This document shows positions 27,015 through 36,400 of a stretch of DNA of 64,000 nt, piece by piece. Location: positions 1 through 64,000 of the forward strand of contig JAZUPE010000113.1 of assembly GCA_045605025.1 (NCBI GenBank), in the 5' to 3' direction. Each line of letters starts with the position of its first letter. Position 1 is the stretch's first letter. The translations under genes and the position numbers were made by a program. The notes beneath the pieces were generated by a model. It ran no database searches and had not been told where the DNA came from. It was given only the letters and a program-made list of their open reading frames with translations. Origin of the DNA: SIG598 sp045605025. Lineage in GTDB: Bacteria > Bacillota > Clostridia > Oscillospirales > Acutalibacteraceae.

Positions 27015-27187
27015 CGCATTTCATCCTTTTTCTCGATTTCAGACAGCGGGGCATGGGGGTACTGCACCGCAACACGGTTCTCCGATTTTGTGTCAGACAG
27101 ATAGAGCGCGGCGAGAAACAGCCATTCCAGCGGCTTCATCAGCACCCGCACCACGTCGGCGTCGAGGTACTCTGCATAAAGAATACA
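27011..27187 (-). pseudogene. 5'-truncated gene remnant upstream of the GNAT gene
   Basis: An open frame of 58 codons ends at 27011 (ATGA overlap with the GNAT start) and reads YAEYLDADVVRVLMKPLEWL, FLAALYLSDTKSENRVAVQY and PHAPLSEIEKKDEMR. It begins after a stop at 27190-27188 without an ATG, GTG or TTG start in a sensible place. Its natural composition, hydrophobic helix and translational overlap suggest the C-terminal end of a real membrane-associated protein that lost its 5' part. The family is not certain. The 130 bp above it is AT-rich and empty. Confidence 0.5.
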
Positions 27188-27317
27188 TCAGCATGGAAAG
27201 GAAGATATTGACGTGCTGTAAACAGAATAAAAACAATAATACACCGTCAGACGGGTTTTGTTTATCTGTTATCTGTTAGCGGTATCACGTTTGACTGGTA
27301 TTTCTGTTCACAAAATG

Positions 27318-27346
27318 TTTACATATATGAACAGGTGTGATATAAT
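27318..27346 (+). promoter_or_regulatory. Sigma-A-type promoter
   Basis: TTTACA (27318-27323) and TATAAT (27341-27346) with a 17-nt spacer. The predicted start is near 27353, 21 nt before the ATG at 27374. It would drive the two small genes that follow. Confidence 0.8.
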
Positions 27347-27373
27347 AGCAAAAATATATTAAAGGAAGGCGAA

Positions 27374-27886
27374 ATGATGAGCAGCATGATTTTTGCCGAT
27401 ACGGAAATGGCGCTGACCGTGACCGGTAAGGGAGAAAATGTAATAAGTTCGCTGTGCAGCCGCCCCTCCTCCAGAGTTATGTGGGTGAGCAGGGAGCGCG
27501 GCGCGGACGGAAATCCGGTGCGCACCCGCGTTCCGGAACAGACCGTAACTGTCTTTGAGACCCCGTCTTTCACCGCGGCGGGAAAGCAGTACAGCTCTAC
27601 CGCGGAGCTGTCGTCGCAGGAGGCGGAGGGAAACCTGTATACCGACTGCTACGGGCGGACCGTGGTGTATATGAGTGAGGGGTTTCCCTGCTTTGACAGC
27701 TATGACGAAATGTACGAAAACCGCAGATACCGCTGGTGGCTGATAGTCGAGCCGGAGCGGCTCACCAGAGTGTACACCGAGGACGATGTGAAAAAGATCT
27801 ACGTCACCGAGGACGTGTGCCAGCTGGAGAACCGCTGTGTGCCGGCGATGACCAGACTGGGTCTGATAATCAAGGAGGGGGAATAA
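27374..27886 (+). CDS. Conserved-looking hypothetical protein
   Basis: 170 residues, soluble, no signal peptide and no motif I recognise. The N-terminal half is beta-rich (ADTEMALTVTGKGENVISSL); the C-terminal part is rich in acidic and aromatic residues (YENRRYRWWLIVEPERLTRV). AGGAAGG lies 5-8 nt before ATG 27374 and a good promoter lies upstream, so expression is likely. It overlaps the presumed start of the downstream lipoprotein gene, with which it probably forms a two-gene operon. Function unknown. Confidence 0.7.
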   Translation: MMSSMIFADTEMALTVTGKGENVISSLCSRPSSRVMWVSRERGADGNPVRTRVPEQTVTVFETPSFTAAGKQYSSTAELSSQEAEGNLYTDCYGRTVVYMSEGFPCFDSYDEMYENRRYRWWLIVEPERLTRVYTEDDVKKIYVTEDVCQLENRCVPAMTRLGLIIKEGE

Positions 27887-28485
27887 TCAAGAAGAAAGCG
27901 ATCGCCGCGGCTGTTATGCTGTGTCTGCTGGCTGCCATGATGGGCGGCTGTGGTCCCGACACAAACGGTCTCTGGCACTGGGAATGCGGCAGCTGCGATT
28001 TCACCGGCTGCGATTATGACGGCTGCTACATCAACGGCTGCAGAGTGTGCACAGATACGGCGGCAATACACGACTTCAACAGTGAGGTGGAAGCCTGCAG
28101 GCAGGCTCTGGTGGACTACGCCGAAGAAATGGATACCATCGCGGAGGAGCTGATTCAGTACGGTTCGTTCGATATCCGGTTCAACAAGCCCTACACCGGC
28201 GAGCGCTTCGAAATATACTCCGGCAAACGGGAGGAGTACATGGACGAGAGCGAACTGAGCAGCGAGACGATTGCCGCTATCGAAGCCCTTGAAAACAGCG
28301 GACGGTTTACCTCTTTCGGAGCCTATGGGAATGAAGACGGCAGCCTGAATTGTTACGCGGGCTTATTTGCGCGTACCCCGGGCTACTCCACAGACGCCCA
28401 CCGCAGCAGCGACAAGTCGATGTGCAACAGATTCTGCGAGCCGCTGGACAACGGCTGGTGCCTGAATATGTGGCCCAATGTGTGA
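27886..28485 (+). CDS. Cysteine-rich lipoprotein, apparently without a standard start codon
   Basis: About 199 residues. A lipoprotein signal (KKKAIAAAVMLCLLAAMMGGC, split here as KKKAIAAAVML and CLLAAMMGGC) is followed by a cysteine-rich stretch (ECGSCDFTGCDYDGCYINGC, then RVC) and a conserved-looking C-terminus with more cysteines. The reading frame is clearly coding, with a strong site AAGGAGGGGG (27872-27881), but the codons after it are ATA (27883) and ATC (27886). The layout TAATC instead of the usual TAATG overlap with the upstream stop suggests either ATC/ATA initiation, a G-to-C change, or a sequence error. Function unknown; the cysteines may bind metal or form disulfides outside the cell. 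Confidence 0.65.
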   Translation: MKKKAIAAAVMLCLLAAMMGGCGPDTNGLWHWECGSCDFTGCDYDGCYINGCRVCTDTAAIHDFNSEVEACRQALVDYAEEMDTIAEELIQYGSFDIRFNKPYTGERFEIYSGKREEYMDESELSSETIAAIEALENSGRFTSFGAYGNEDGSLNCYAGLFARTPGYSTDAHRSSDKSMCNRFCEPLDNGWCLNMWPNV

Positions 28486-28518
28486 TAACCGCCCATACTG
28501 AATAACAGGAGAAATATT

Positions 28519-29541
28519 ATGTACCGATTCAACTGCGATTACCTTGAGGGTGCCCATCCGGAGATCATCGAGCGGCTGGTGCAGACCAATCTCGAACAGA
28601 CCGCCTCCTACGGCACCGACGAATACAGCGCCTCGGCAAAGGAAAAGATCCGTGCCGCCTGCGAGTGTCCCGACGCACGGGTGTATTTCACCGTGGGCGG
28701 AACACAGACCAACTACGCCGTGCTGGATTCCCTGCTGAAGAATTACGAGGGTGTGCTTGCCGCCGACACCGGACACATCAGCATCCACGAGGCGGGAGCC
28801 ATCGAGTTTTCCGGCCACAAGGTGCTGACCATGCCCGGAAAGGAAGCGAAGCTCGACCCTGCCGACGTGGAGAAATACATGGAAGCCTTCTACGCCGATC
28901 CCACATGGGAGCACATGGTCACCCCCGGCGCGGTGTATATCTCCCACCCGTCGGAGTACGGCACGCTGTACAGCCTTGCCGGGCTGAAGGCACTGCGTGC
29001 GGTGTGCGATAAGTACAGCATGAAGCTGTATCTGGACGGCGCACGGCTGGGCTATGCCCTTGCCTCGGAAAGCACCGACGTCACCCTTGCCGATATTGCC
29101 CGTCTGTGCGACGCTTTCTATATAGGCGGCACCAAGGTGGGCGCGCTGTTCGGCGAAGCGGTGGTGTTCACCCGCGGAGACGGTCAGCGCTTCTTCACCG
29201 AAATGAAGCAGCACGGCGCCATGCTTGCCAAGGGGCGTATGCTGGGCATACAGTTTGATGTGCTGTTCACCGGCGACCTCTACACCCGCATTGCCGACCA
29301 CGCCGACCGGCTGGCTATGAGGATAAAGGCGGCTATGATCGAAAAAGGTTACCGGCTGTATATTGATTCATACACCAACCAGCAGTTCTTTGTCATAGCC
29401 AACGAAAAGCTGGCTCAGCTGGAGGGGCTTGTGGTGGTGGACAACTGGGGCGCATACGACGAAAACAGCTCCGTTGTGCGCATTACCACCTCCTGGGCTA
29501 CCACTCCGGAAATGGTTGATTATCTGCTGGGTCTGATGTAA
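28519..29541 (+). CDS. Aldolase-type PLP enzyme (low-specificity threonine aldolase / beta-eliminating lyase family)
   Basis: 340 residues of the PF01212 fold-type I PLP family. YGTDEYSASAKEKI and FTVGGTQTN form the cofactor-phosphate region, HISIHEAGAIE stacks on the ring, YLDGARLGYAL supplies the Asp (D173), and YIGGTKVGALFGEA holds the Schiff-base lysine (K206). It probably cleaves L-threonine or allo-threonine to glycine and acetaldehyde, although related enzymes act on other beta-hydroxy amino acids. AGGAG lies 10 nt before ATG 28519. Confidence 0.88.
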   Translation: MYRFNCDYLEGAHPEIIERLVQTNLEQTASYGTDEYSASAKEKIRAACECPDARVYFTVGGTQTNYAVLDSLLKNYEGVLAADTGHISIHEAGAIEFSGHKVLTMPGKEAKLDPADVEKYMEAFYADPTWEHMVTPGAVYISHPSEYGTLYSLAGLKALRAVCDKYSMKLYLDGARLGYALASESTDVTLADIARLCDAFYIGGTKVGALFGEAVVFTRGDGQRFFTEMKQHGAMLAKGRMLGIQFDVLFTGDLYTRIADHADRLAMRIKAAMIEKGYRLYIDSYTNQQFFVIANEKLAQLEGLVVVDNWGAYDENSSVVRITTSWATTPEMVDYLLGLM

Positions 29542-29643
29542 TACGCCGCCACCGGAAAATCACATAATTATCACAACACTTCCGATTCGTCATGACGTAC
29601 GCATATTTCACTAAACAGGTCAAAATCTCAAGCAGTTTTGACA

Positions 29644-29672
29644 TTGACTAATATAGTCGTGTTCTGTAGAAT
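29644..29672 (+). promoter_or_regulatory. Promoter with an internal palindrome before the MATE gene
   Basis: TTGACT (29644-29649) and TAGAAT (29667-29672), 17-nt spacer. A 13-bp palindrome GACTAATATAGTC (29646-29658) overlaps the -35 box and spacer, a position suited to a repressor such as a MarR- or TetR-type protein. No such regulator gene is adjacent. Confidence 0.6.
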
Positions 29673-29713
29673 GAATGGCGTATGTAAATTTATAAGGATC
29701 GGAAGTGTATTTT

Positions 29714-31078
29714 ATGTCTGAGAATGTAAAGATGCCGGAGAACAAAATGGGCGTGCAGCCCGTGGGCAAGCTGATTCTGTCCATGTCTGTGCCCATGATG
29801 ATCTCCATGCTGGTGCTGGCACTGTACAATATTGTTGACAGCATCTTCGTATCCATGATAAGCGAGAACGCGCTGACCGCGGTGTCGCTGGCGTTCCCCA
29901 TCCAGAACCTGATGATCGCCGTGTCCACCGGTACCGGCGTTGGTATCAACGCCTTTGTGTCCAAGTATCTGGGCGCAAAGGAGCATGAAAAAGCAAATCT
30001 CGTTGCCAACAACGGCATCTATCTTGCCATCTTCAGCTACATCGGTTTTGCCCTGTTCTGCGGCATCTTCGGCGGTCCGCTGATCCGTGCCATGGCAGGC
30101 GCCGAGCAGAACGCCGAAATTATCGGTTACGGCACAGAGTATATCCGCATCGTCGGCCTGATGAGCTTCGGTCTGTTTATTCAGATGGTCATGGAGCGTC
30201 TGGTTCAGTCCACCGGCAAGACCATGTACAGCATGATCACCCAGATTACCGGTGCGGTCATCAACATCATCCTTGACCCGATCTTCATCTTCGCCTTCGG
30301 CATGGGCGTGGCCGGCGCTGCTCTGGCGACTGTTCTGGGTCAGATTGTCGCCTGCGGTCTTGCCATCTGGTTCAACCTCAAAAAGAATCCCGAGCTTACC
30401 ATCAACCTCAAAAAATACAGACTGTCCGGAAAGGCGGTCAAGGATATCTACAGCGTGGGCATTCCCTCCATCGTCATGGGCTCCATCGGCTCCCTGATGA
30501 CCTTCGGAATGAACCGCATGCTCATGAGCTTTACCTCCACCGCCGCTGCCGTTTTCGGAGCCTACTTCAAGGTACAGAGCTTCGTGTTCATGCCGGTCTT
30601 CGGTCTGAACAACGGCATCGTGCCCATCATCGCCTACAACTACGGCGCCCGCAAGCGCAGCCGCATCATGGAAACCATGAAGCTGGGTCTTATCTACGCC
30701 GGCTCCATCATGCTTCTGGGAACCCTTGTGTTCCAGATATTCCCCGGACAGCTGCTGGGCATGTTCAATCCCTCCGACACCATGCTGGAGATCGGTATCC
30801 CTGCCCTGCGCATCATCAGCCTTTCCTTCATCTGCGCCGCTGTGGGTATCGTGTTCACCTCTGTGTTCCAGGCTCTGGGCAACGGAATGCTCAGCCTTAT
30901 CGCTTCGGTTATCCGCCAGCTGGTGGTGCTGCTGCCCGCCGCGTATATTCTTTCAAAAATCGGCGGGCTTTCCGCCATCTGGTGGTCCTTCCTCATCGCC
31001 GAGGCGGTGTGCATCACCGTTCTGTTCTTCTTTATGCGCAATCTCTATAACAAAAAAATCAAGACCATCGAGGAATAA
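29714..31078 (+). CDS. MATE-family efflux transporter
   Basis: 454 residues with 12 hydrophobic segments in two six-helix halves and MATE signatures: PVGKLILSMSVPMMISMLV at the start, YNIVDSIFVSMIS (helix 1-2) and NNGIVPIIAYNYGARKRSR (start of the second half). Family members export drugs or cations by sodium or proton antiport. ATG 29714 has GGAAG about 9 nt upstream; an in-frame GTG at 29705 is less likely. The gene stands alone under its own promoter. Substrate unknown. Confidence 0.92.
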   Translation: MSENVKMPENKMGVQPVGKLILSMSVPMMISMLVLALYNIVDSIFVSMISENALTAVSLAFPIQNLMIAVSTGTGVGINAFVSKYLGAKEHEKANLVANNGIYLAIFSYIGFALFCGIFGGPLIRAMAGAEQNAEIIGYGTEYIRIVGLMSFGLFIQMVMERLVQSTGKTMYSMITQITGAVINIILDPIFIFAFGMGVAGAALATVLGQIVACGLAIWFNLKKNPELTINLKKYRLSGKAVKDIYSVGIPSIVMGSIGSLMTFGMNRMLMSFTSTAAAVFGAYFKVQSFVFMPVFGLNNGIVPIIAYNYGARKRSRIMETMKLGLIYAGSIMLLGTLVFQIFPGQLLGMFNPSDTMLEIGIPALRIISLSFICAAVGIVFTSVFQALGNGMLSLIASVIRQLVVLLPAAYILSKIGGLSAIWWSFLIAEAVCITVLFFFMRNLYNKKIKTIEE

Positions 31079-31111
31079 TCACTTCTGTCAGGGCTAACGG
31101 AGGCCGTGTTT

Positions 31112-33064
31112 ATGAAACGACGCATACTGATTCTCGCTGCTGTCTCTGTGACTGTGATACTGACACTGTGCGCCTGTGCTCCGGAGGGAGTGCCTTCCGC
31201 CCCGTCGCTCAGCCATCAGACGGGAAAATACGACGACAGCTTTACGCTGACGGTCACTGCAGACGGGAAAACCACCGTCCGCTACACGCTGGACGGCAGT
31301 GATCCCACCGCAGAATCACCCGAGTTTCCCGAGGGCGGACTGCTCATTGAGGATCGCTCGGACGAACCCAACGTGCTGGCGGCTGTCCCTGCCGCGCAGT
31401 TCACCGTGGAGTCCGTCCACACACCGCCCACCGTCACCAAGGGCACTGTTATCCGCGCCGCTGCCTTCAACCGCAAGGGGGAAAGCAGCGAGGTTGTCAC
31501 TGCTACCTATCTTGTGGGGCTGGATTACAAGGACGTCAAGGTTATCTCCCTTGTAATGGACAGTGCCGATCTTTTTGATTACGAAAAGGGTATCTACATC
31601 TTCGGCAAGGCTCACGACGACTGGATGGCAAACGATCTCTATGCCAAATACGCCGAGGTGTGGGAGGTGGAAGGCAACTTCTCTCAGACCGGCCGTGATT
31701 GGGAGCGTGACGTGCTGGTGCAGGTCATCGACGAGGAAGGCAGGCTGGGTATCGAACAGGACATGGGCATCCGCATCATGGGTACCGCCTCCCGCCGCCA
31801 TTATCAGAAAAGCTTCCGCCTTGTCGCCCGTGAGGAATACGGCAGCAAGCATTTCGACTACGAGCTTATCGACGGGCTGACCGCCGACGGTTCCGGCGAG
31901 CCCCTGACCAGATACAAGAGCTTTGTACTGCGCAACGCCGGCAACGACAACGGCTATTCCCACATCCGCGACCAGTTCATCCAGAGCCGCGTGGAGGGTC
32001 GCGATTTTGCCACTCAGGGCACCGAGCCTGCCATTGTGTTCATCAACGGCGAATACTGGGGACTGTATACCATCACCGAGGATTATTCCGATAACTATAT
32101 TTGGTATAACTACGGTGTGGACAACGAAAACGTCATTCTCATCAAGAAAGGCGAACTGGAGGAAGGCTCTGACGAGGATTTTGCCATCTATGAAAAAATG
32201 ATGGAGGAGATCCGTCAGAGAGAATTCGCGTCTGATGAAGATTACCAGTGGCTGTGCGGTCTGATGGATATGGAAAGCTTCATAGACCACGCCGCGGTGC
32301 ACATCTATATCAACAACGAGGACGGACTGTTCCAGAGCAACAACTGGCGCATCTGGCGCGCCCGTGCCACCGACCCTGCCAATGAATACGCCGACGGAAA
32401 ATGGCGCTTCATGCTCTACGACACCGAATATTCCACCGGCCTTTATCAGGACGGAGGCGGATACGACTTCAACACCCTGGAAAAGGCACTGAGCGGCGGC
32501 TCCGACTGGAGCGTGCTGCTGGGTAAGCTGCTTCAGAACGAAACCTTTCGTCAGGCGTTTGTCACCACCATGATGGACCTGCGCAACGTGAACTACGAGC
32601 GCCTGAGCGCAGGCGATGCAGTGTTTATGCTGGGCAGAGAATACCGCCCCTATGCTCCCGAGCAGTACGCCCGCAACGGTCCCGACTGGGTCATCATGTG
32701 GAGCGATCTGGATACCCGTTTCGACACCGAGTGCGGCTTCGTCAGGGATTTCATCGGCAAGCGCTACTGGTATGTGCCGAAAATGCTGGGCGAAACGCTG
32801 GGACTGGGTGAAACTTATGACATCAATGTGGACACCTCGGACAAGTCGGGCGGAACGGTGAAAGTCAACACTGCCGAGCTGGATTTTGAGAACGGCTGGT
32901 ATAACATGACATACTTTGCCGATTATCCCGTGATGCTCACCGCGCAGGCGGCAGAGGGATATGTGTTCACCGGCTGGAGCGGAGATGTTTCCGGAGACGA
33001 TTCTCAGATAACACTTGAACTGACCGGCGACATGAGGATTACCGCCAATTTTGAAAAACAATAA
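31112..33064 (+). CDS. CotH-kinase-family lipoprotein
   Basis: 650 residues. A lipoprotein signal ends at LTLCAC. A chitobiase/hexosaminidase C-terminal-like beta domain follows (about 25-150, with VRYTLDGSDPT), then a CotH domain (about 170-560; MGIRIMGTASRRHYQKSFRL, LRNAGNDNGYSHIRDQF, FINGEYWGLYTITEDY, LYDTEYSTG), and a C-terminal bacterial repeat (about 575-650, ending GYVFTGWSGD...ITANFEKQ). CotH is an atypical secreted protein kinase of the spore coat, and gut Clostridia encode many surface CotH proteins of unknown target. GGAGG is 8 nt before ATG 31112. It ends in a terminator just before the surface-protein cassette. Confidence 0.85.
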   Translation: MKRRILILAAVSVTVILTLCACAPEGVPSAPSLSHQTGKYDDSFTLTVTADGKTTVRYTLDGSDPTAESPEFPEGGLLIEDRSDEPNVLAAVPAAQFTVESVHTPPTVTKGTVIRAAAFNRKGESSEVVTATYLVGLDYKDVKVISLVMDSADLFDYEKGIYIFGKAHDDWMANDLYAKYAEVWEVEGNFSQTGRDWERDVLVQVIDEEGRLGIEQDMGIRIMGTASRRHYQKSFRLVAREEYGSKHFDYELIDGLTADGSGEPLTRYKSFVLRNAGNDNGYSHIRDQFIQSRVEGRDFATQGTEPAIVFINGEYWGLYTITEDYSDNYIWYNYGVDNENVILIKKGELEEGSDEDFAIYEKMMEEIRQREFASDEDYQWLCGLMDMESFIDHAAVHIYINNEDGLFQSNNWRIWRARATDPANEYADGKWRFMLYDTEYSTGLYQDGGGYDFNTLEKALSGGSDWSVLLGKLLQNETFRQAFVTTMMDLRNVNYERLSAGDAVFMLGREYRPYAPEQYARNGPDWVIMWSDLDTRFDTECGFVRDFIGKRYWYVPKMLGETLGLGETYDINVDTSDKSGGTVKVNTAELDFENGWYNMTYFADYPVMLTAQAAEGYVFTGWSGDVSGDDSQITLELTGDMRITANFEKQ

Positions 33065-33075
33065 CGCGTCTGCAG

Positions 33076-33111
33076 AACAGCCTGTCCGGATGTCCGGACG
33101 GGCTGTTTTTT
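33076..33111 (+). terminator. Intrinsic terminator after the CotH gene
   Basis: AACAGCCTGTCCGG (33076-33089) and CCGGACGGGCTGTT (33094-33107), 14-bp stem with one wobble and a 4-nt loop, running into a T6 tract. Confidence 0.88.
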
Positions 33112-33307
33112 GTAAAATTTTGCTGAATAAGAAAGGGTTACACAACTTCTTGTGGCAGTGCGGAAGCGTCGTGCCAAAATCTGGAAATCAACGAAAAAAC
33201 GACTGATGATCCACACAGGAAAAACATTGCAGCAGACAGGCAAACACGATTATTAATCAAAGCTAAAAAATCGACGGAAATCGAGCGGAAATTACAGGCA
33301 AAACCGG

Positions 33308-33336
33308 TTGACAAACGATGTGCGCAGGAATAAAAT
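33308..33336 (+). promoter_or_regulatory. Strong sigma-A-type promoter of the surface cassette
   Basis: TTGACA (33308-33313) and TAAAAT (33331-33336) with a 17-nt spacer. The predicted start is near 33343, giving a leader of about 140 nt before ATG 33486. The stretch between the CotH terminator and this promoter holds no gene. Confidence 0.75.
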
Positions 33337-33369
33337 ATAATAAGATTATTAGCTTAAGATAGCCTAAGT

Positions 33370-33470
33370 GTGCCCTGAAGAAGTGTTGAAGGGGTACAGG
33401 ACTCTTTAATATCCGGGAACGGTCACACACTCACATGTGTGCGCATTACCCGGCAGATGCCGGTTGATGA
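33370..33470 (+). promoter_or_regulatory. Structured 5' leader of the surface cassette
   Basis: CCGGG (33414-33418) pairs with CCCGG (33449-33453), enclosing CACAC/GTGTG arms around 33423-33441. CCGGC (33450-33454) can instead pair with GCCGG (33459-33463) around AGAT. These two foldings compete close to the ribosome binding site GGAG at 33473. I do not recognise a known riboswitch; a cyclic-di-GMP aptamer was considered and does not fit. Confidence 0.4.
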
Positions 33471-33485
33471 ATGGAGATGTCGTTA

Positions 33486-36400
33486 ATGAAATTCAATAAA
33501 GTGAGAAATTTCTGCGGGCGTGGTTCTGAGTGGCTGGGCAGAGCGGGCAGGAGCGGTCTTGCCATGCTGCTGGTGCTTGTCATGATTGCCGCATCGCTTC
33601 CTGTGAGCGGTGTTTACAGTGCGTACGCCGAGGGTGCGTCTCCGGCAGTGTCCGGAAGTGACACTGTGGACAAGCTTTCGTCCGAAGAAGTGACCGTCTC
33701 CGTTTCTGCCGGAGATGCTGCTTCTGACGGAAACGCAAACATTCCCGCGGAGGATCACATCTGCGTTATCCGGAGCTTTGCCGGTCATGTTCCCGGCGAA
33801 CCCGTTGATCACATAGTTCTGCAGAAGGCAGTTCCTCTTAACCGAATCAGAGATATGCTGCCAAAGGAGATTCAGGCGGTCATCGACTGCGAGGATTGCC
33901 CCGCCGAGATCAAGGCGGCATGGAAAAACGTGGGATCCGACCGGCTTGAACTGGTGCTTGATGAGGAAAAGTACAGCTATGAGCCTCTGGATGATCCAGA
34001 GACTGAGGATATTGACGAAAGCACTGAATCCCCTTGGTGCGACCTTCCTTTTATCGCGGTTACTGTTGAAGGCAGCAACGCTGATGAGGGTGGAGACGCT
34101 GAGATCTCATCTTCCGATGTGACCTCCGGCAGCGATGCCACGTCGGATGCCGATGTCACTCCCGAAAACGGCGTGGTATCCGGCGCGGATGTTGTCACAG
34201 GCTCCGATGTGACCTCCGGCAGCGATATCGTATCCGGCGGCGATGCGGGTGAAAACACACCTGCAGACGACAAGAGTCACCACAATCCCGTCGTTTCCGG
34301 TTCCGACACTCAGATTCTTCCGCTGTGTACGTGCGAAAGCCACTGCTACGCAAACACCGCGGCAGGCCTCTATCTTGTAAACATCAAGTGCCCCGTCTGC
34401 TCCGCCGACCCTTCCGCCTGTCTGGTGGATCCGGAACGTGCCGACCGTGTGCTTGAGGTTACCGCTTCCGACGGCCGCGTGGTGACCGTCAGCGGCGCGC
34501 TTCCTGAAAGCGCGGCTCTTTCGGTGGAACCCATTGAGGAGGAAGCCGCAGCCGAACTCCTTGCCGGCGTGACCGGTGATGTGTCCGGTAGCGATGCGGC
34601 TCCAGAAACCACCGTCTGCTTTGCCTATGACATCAAGGTCATCTATGAGGGCAGAGAGTTCCAGCCTTCCGATTTCGGCGAGACGGTCACCGTCAGCATC
34701 CATGACATTGAGACCGCTCCCTCCGATGTGCTTACTGTCTATCACTTCCATGAGGATGAGGTAGAGTGTCTGGACAGCGAGCGCAACGACGGAAACATCG
34801 TCTCCTTTGAGACCGATGGATTCTCCTACTACGTTGGTACCGCAGAAAAGACCGGCGCTCCTTCCACGGTGTATGTATACCGTTACAGAGTCGAAGAGGG
34901 CAACACCGCAGCCGGCCGCACTGCCGACAAGATGTACTTCTACTGCGATGAAAACGGCTGGCTCAAGCATACCAACGAGCTGCTCAACAGCAACAAGCAG
35001 CGCTTCAGCACCATCGGCGCAATTCTCACCTATTTCCCCGACGCGGACATTACCTTTGTCCTGCAGGGAACATACATCGTCAACGGTTCTGAGACCATTG
35101 ACGGTACAGGCAGAAATATCACCATTATCCGTCACGCCACCCATTCCGGCGGCGATGAAAACGGTTTCGACGTCGGCTATGCCGGAAAGAGCCTGACTCT
35201 GAAAAACGTCACTCTGGACGGCAATAACCGTTCGGTAGGTGCAGACCAGGCAATGGTCAAGGCGTACAACAGCGGCGCGGTCGTCAACATTGAGGAAGGC
35301 ACAGTCATTAAGAACTGCAACTCCCACGGTGTGCTCATCATGACCAACAGTACGGTCAACATGAAGGGCGGTACCATCACCAACTGCTACGCAAAGATCG
35401 GCGACACGAAGGGTGCCGTGACCCGCAAGGGCGGCGGCGTCTATGTCGACGAAACCAGTACATTCAACATGTCCGGCGGAACCATCTCCAACTGTTCCGC
35501 CAAGGACGCAGGCGGCGGCGTGTACATCGCTGCCGGTGCGGCCGAAAGCACGAACGCCGGCAAAATGACCATGACCGGCGGCACCATCACCGGCTGCAGC
35601 GTCGAAGTTGCCAATGCCGGCTACGGCTCTGCAAGCTTCTACGGCGCGGGCGGCGGAATCTATATTGAAGGTGCCACAAACACAGCTGAAAAAGGCATCG
35701 GCAGAGTTGCTCCCTTTGCCACTCTGACCATGTCCGGCGGTACCATCTCCGGCAACACAGCCGAAAACGGTGCAGGTATCGCCAACAGTGGTATTCTTAC
35801 ACTGAGCGGCGGCACCATCTCCGGCAACACTGCGGTCGATTCCGGCGGCGGAATCTGCAACACCCAGACCATGACCATGACCGGTGGATCCATACTCAAC
35901 AACACCGCGCAAAATCATTCCGGCGGCGGCATGATCCTGTACGGCTACGCCGAACAGTCGGTAATGGCCTCCACAGTTATTTCCGGCGGCACCATCTCCG
36001 GCAACAGCGCTCCGGGTGTAGGCGGTCTTGAAGGCGGCGACGGTATCATGGTTTACAACTATACCACCTATAAAACCGACGGTACAGTTTCCAACAACTT
36101 CAGACACCACCTGATGATGACCGGCAAGCCCACTATTTCCGATGTTGTCAGCCTGGGCATTACTTCCGACAGCGGTGAAAGAGATATCTCGCTCATCAAG
36201 TCGGACAACTTTGATCCCGGATGCGTCATCAAGCTTGCTCTGTGGATTCCTGATTCCGGTCTCAGCAACAAGAATACAAATCCCCTCAACTTCCCCATCT
36301 CCACGGTGTACAATCAGTCGGGCAACCACTCCTCGGGTGAGTATACCATCAGCGACAAGACAAAGCTGGAACGTGTTCTCAGTAAGTTTACCCTGGTCAA

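Noticed and set aside
33343..33470. Cyclic-di-GMP riboswitch before the adhesin
   Set aside because: Neither the GEMM-I core nor the class II core can be found; only unassigned alternative stems are present.
35340..36010. Repeated GGCGGCACCATCTCCGGCAA-like units that might suggest a CRISPR array
   Set aside because: The units are imperfect, lie in frame, and encode beta-helix rungs (GGTISGNTA); spacing is not that of repeats and spacers.
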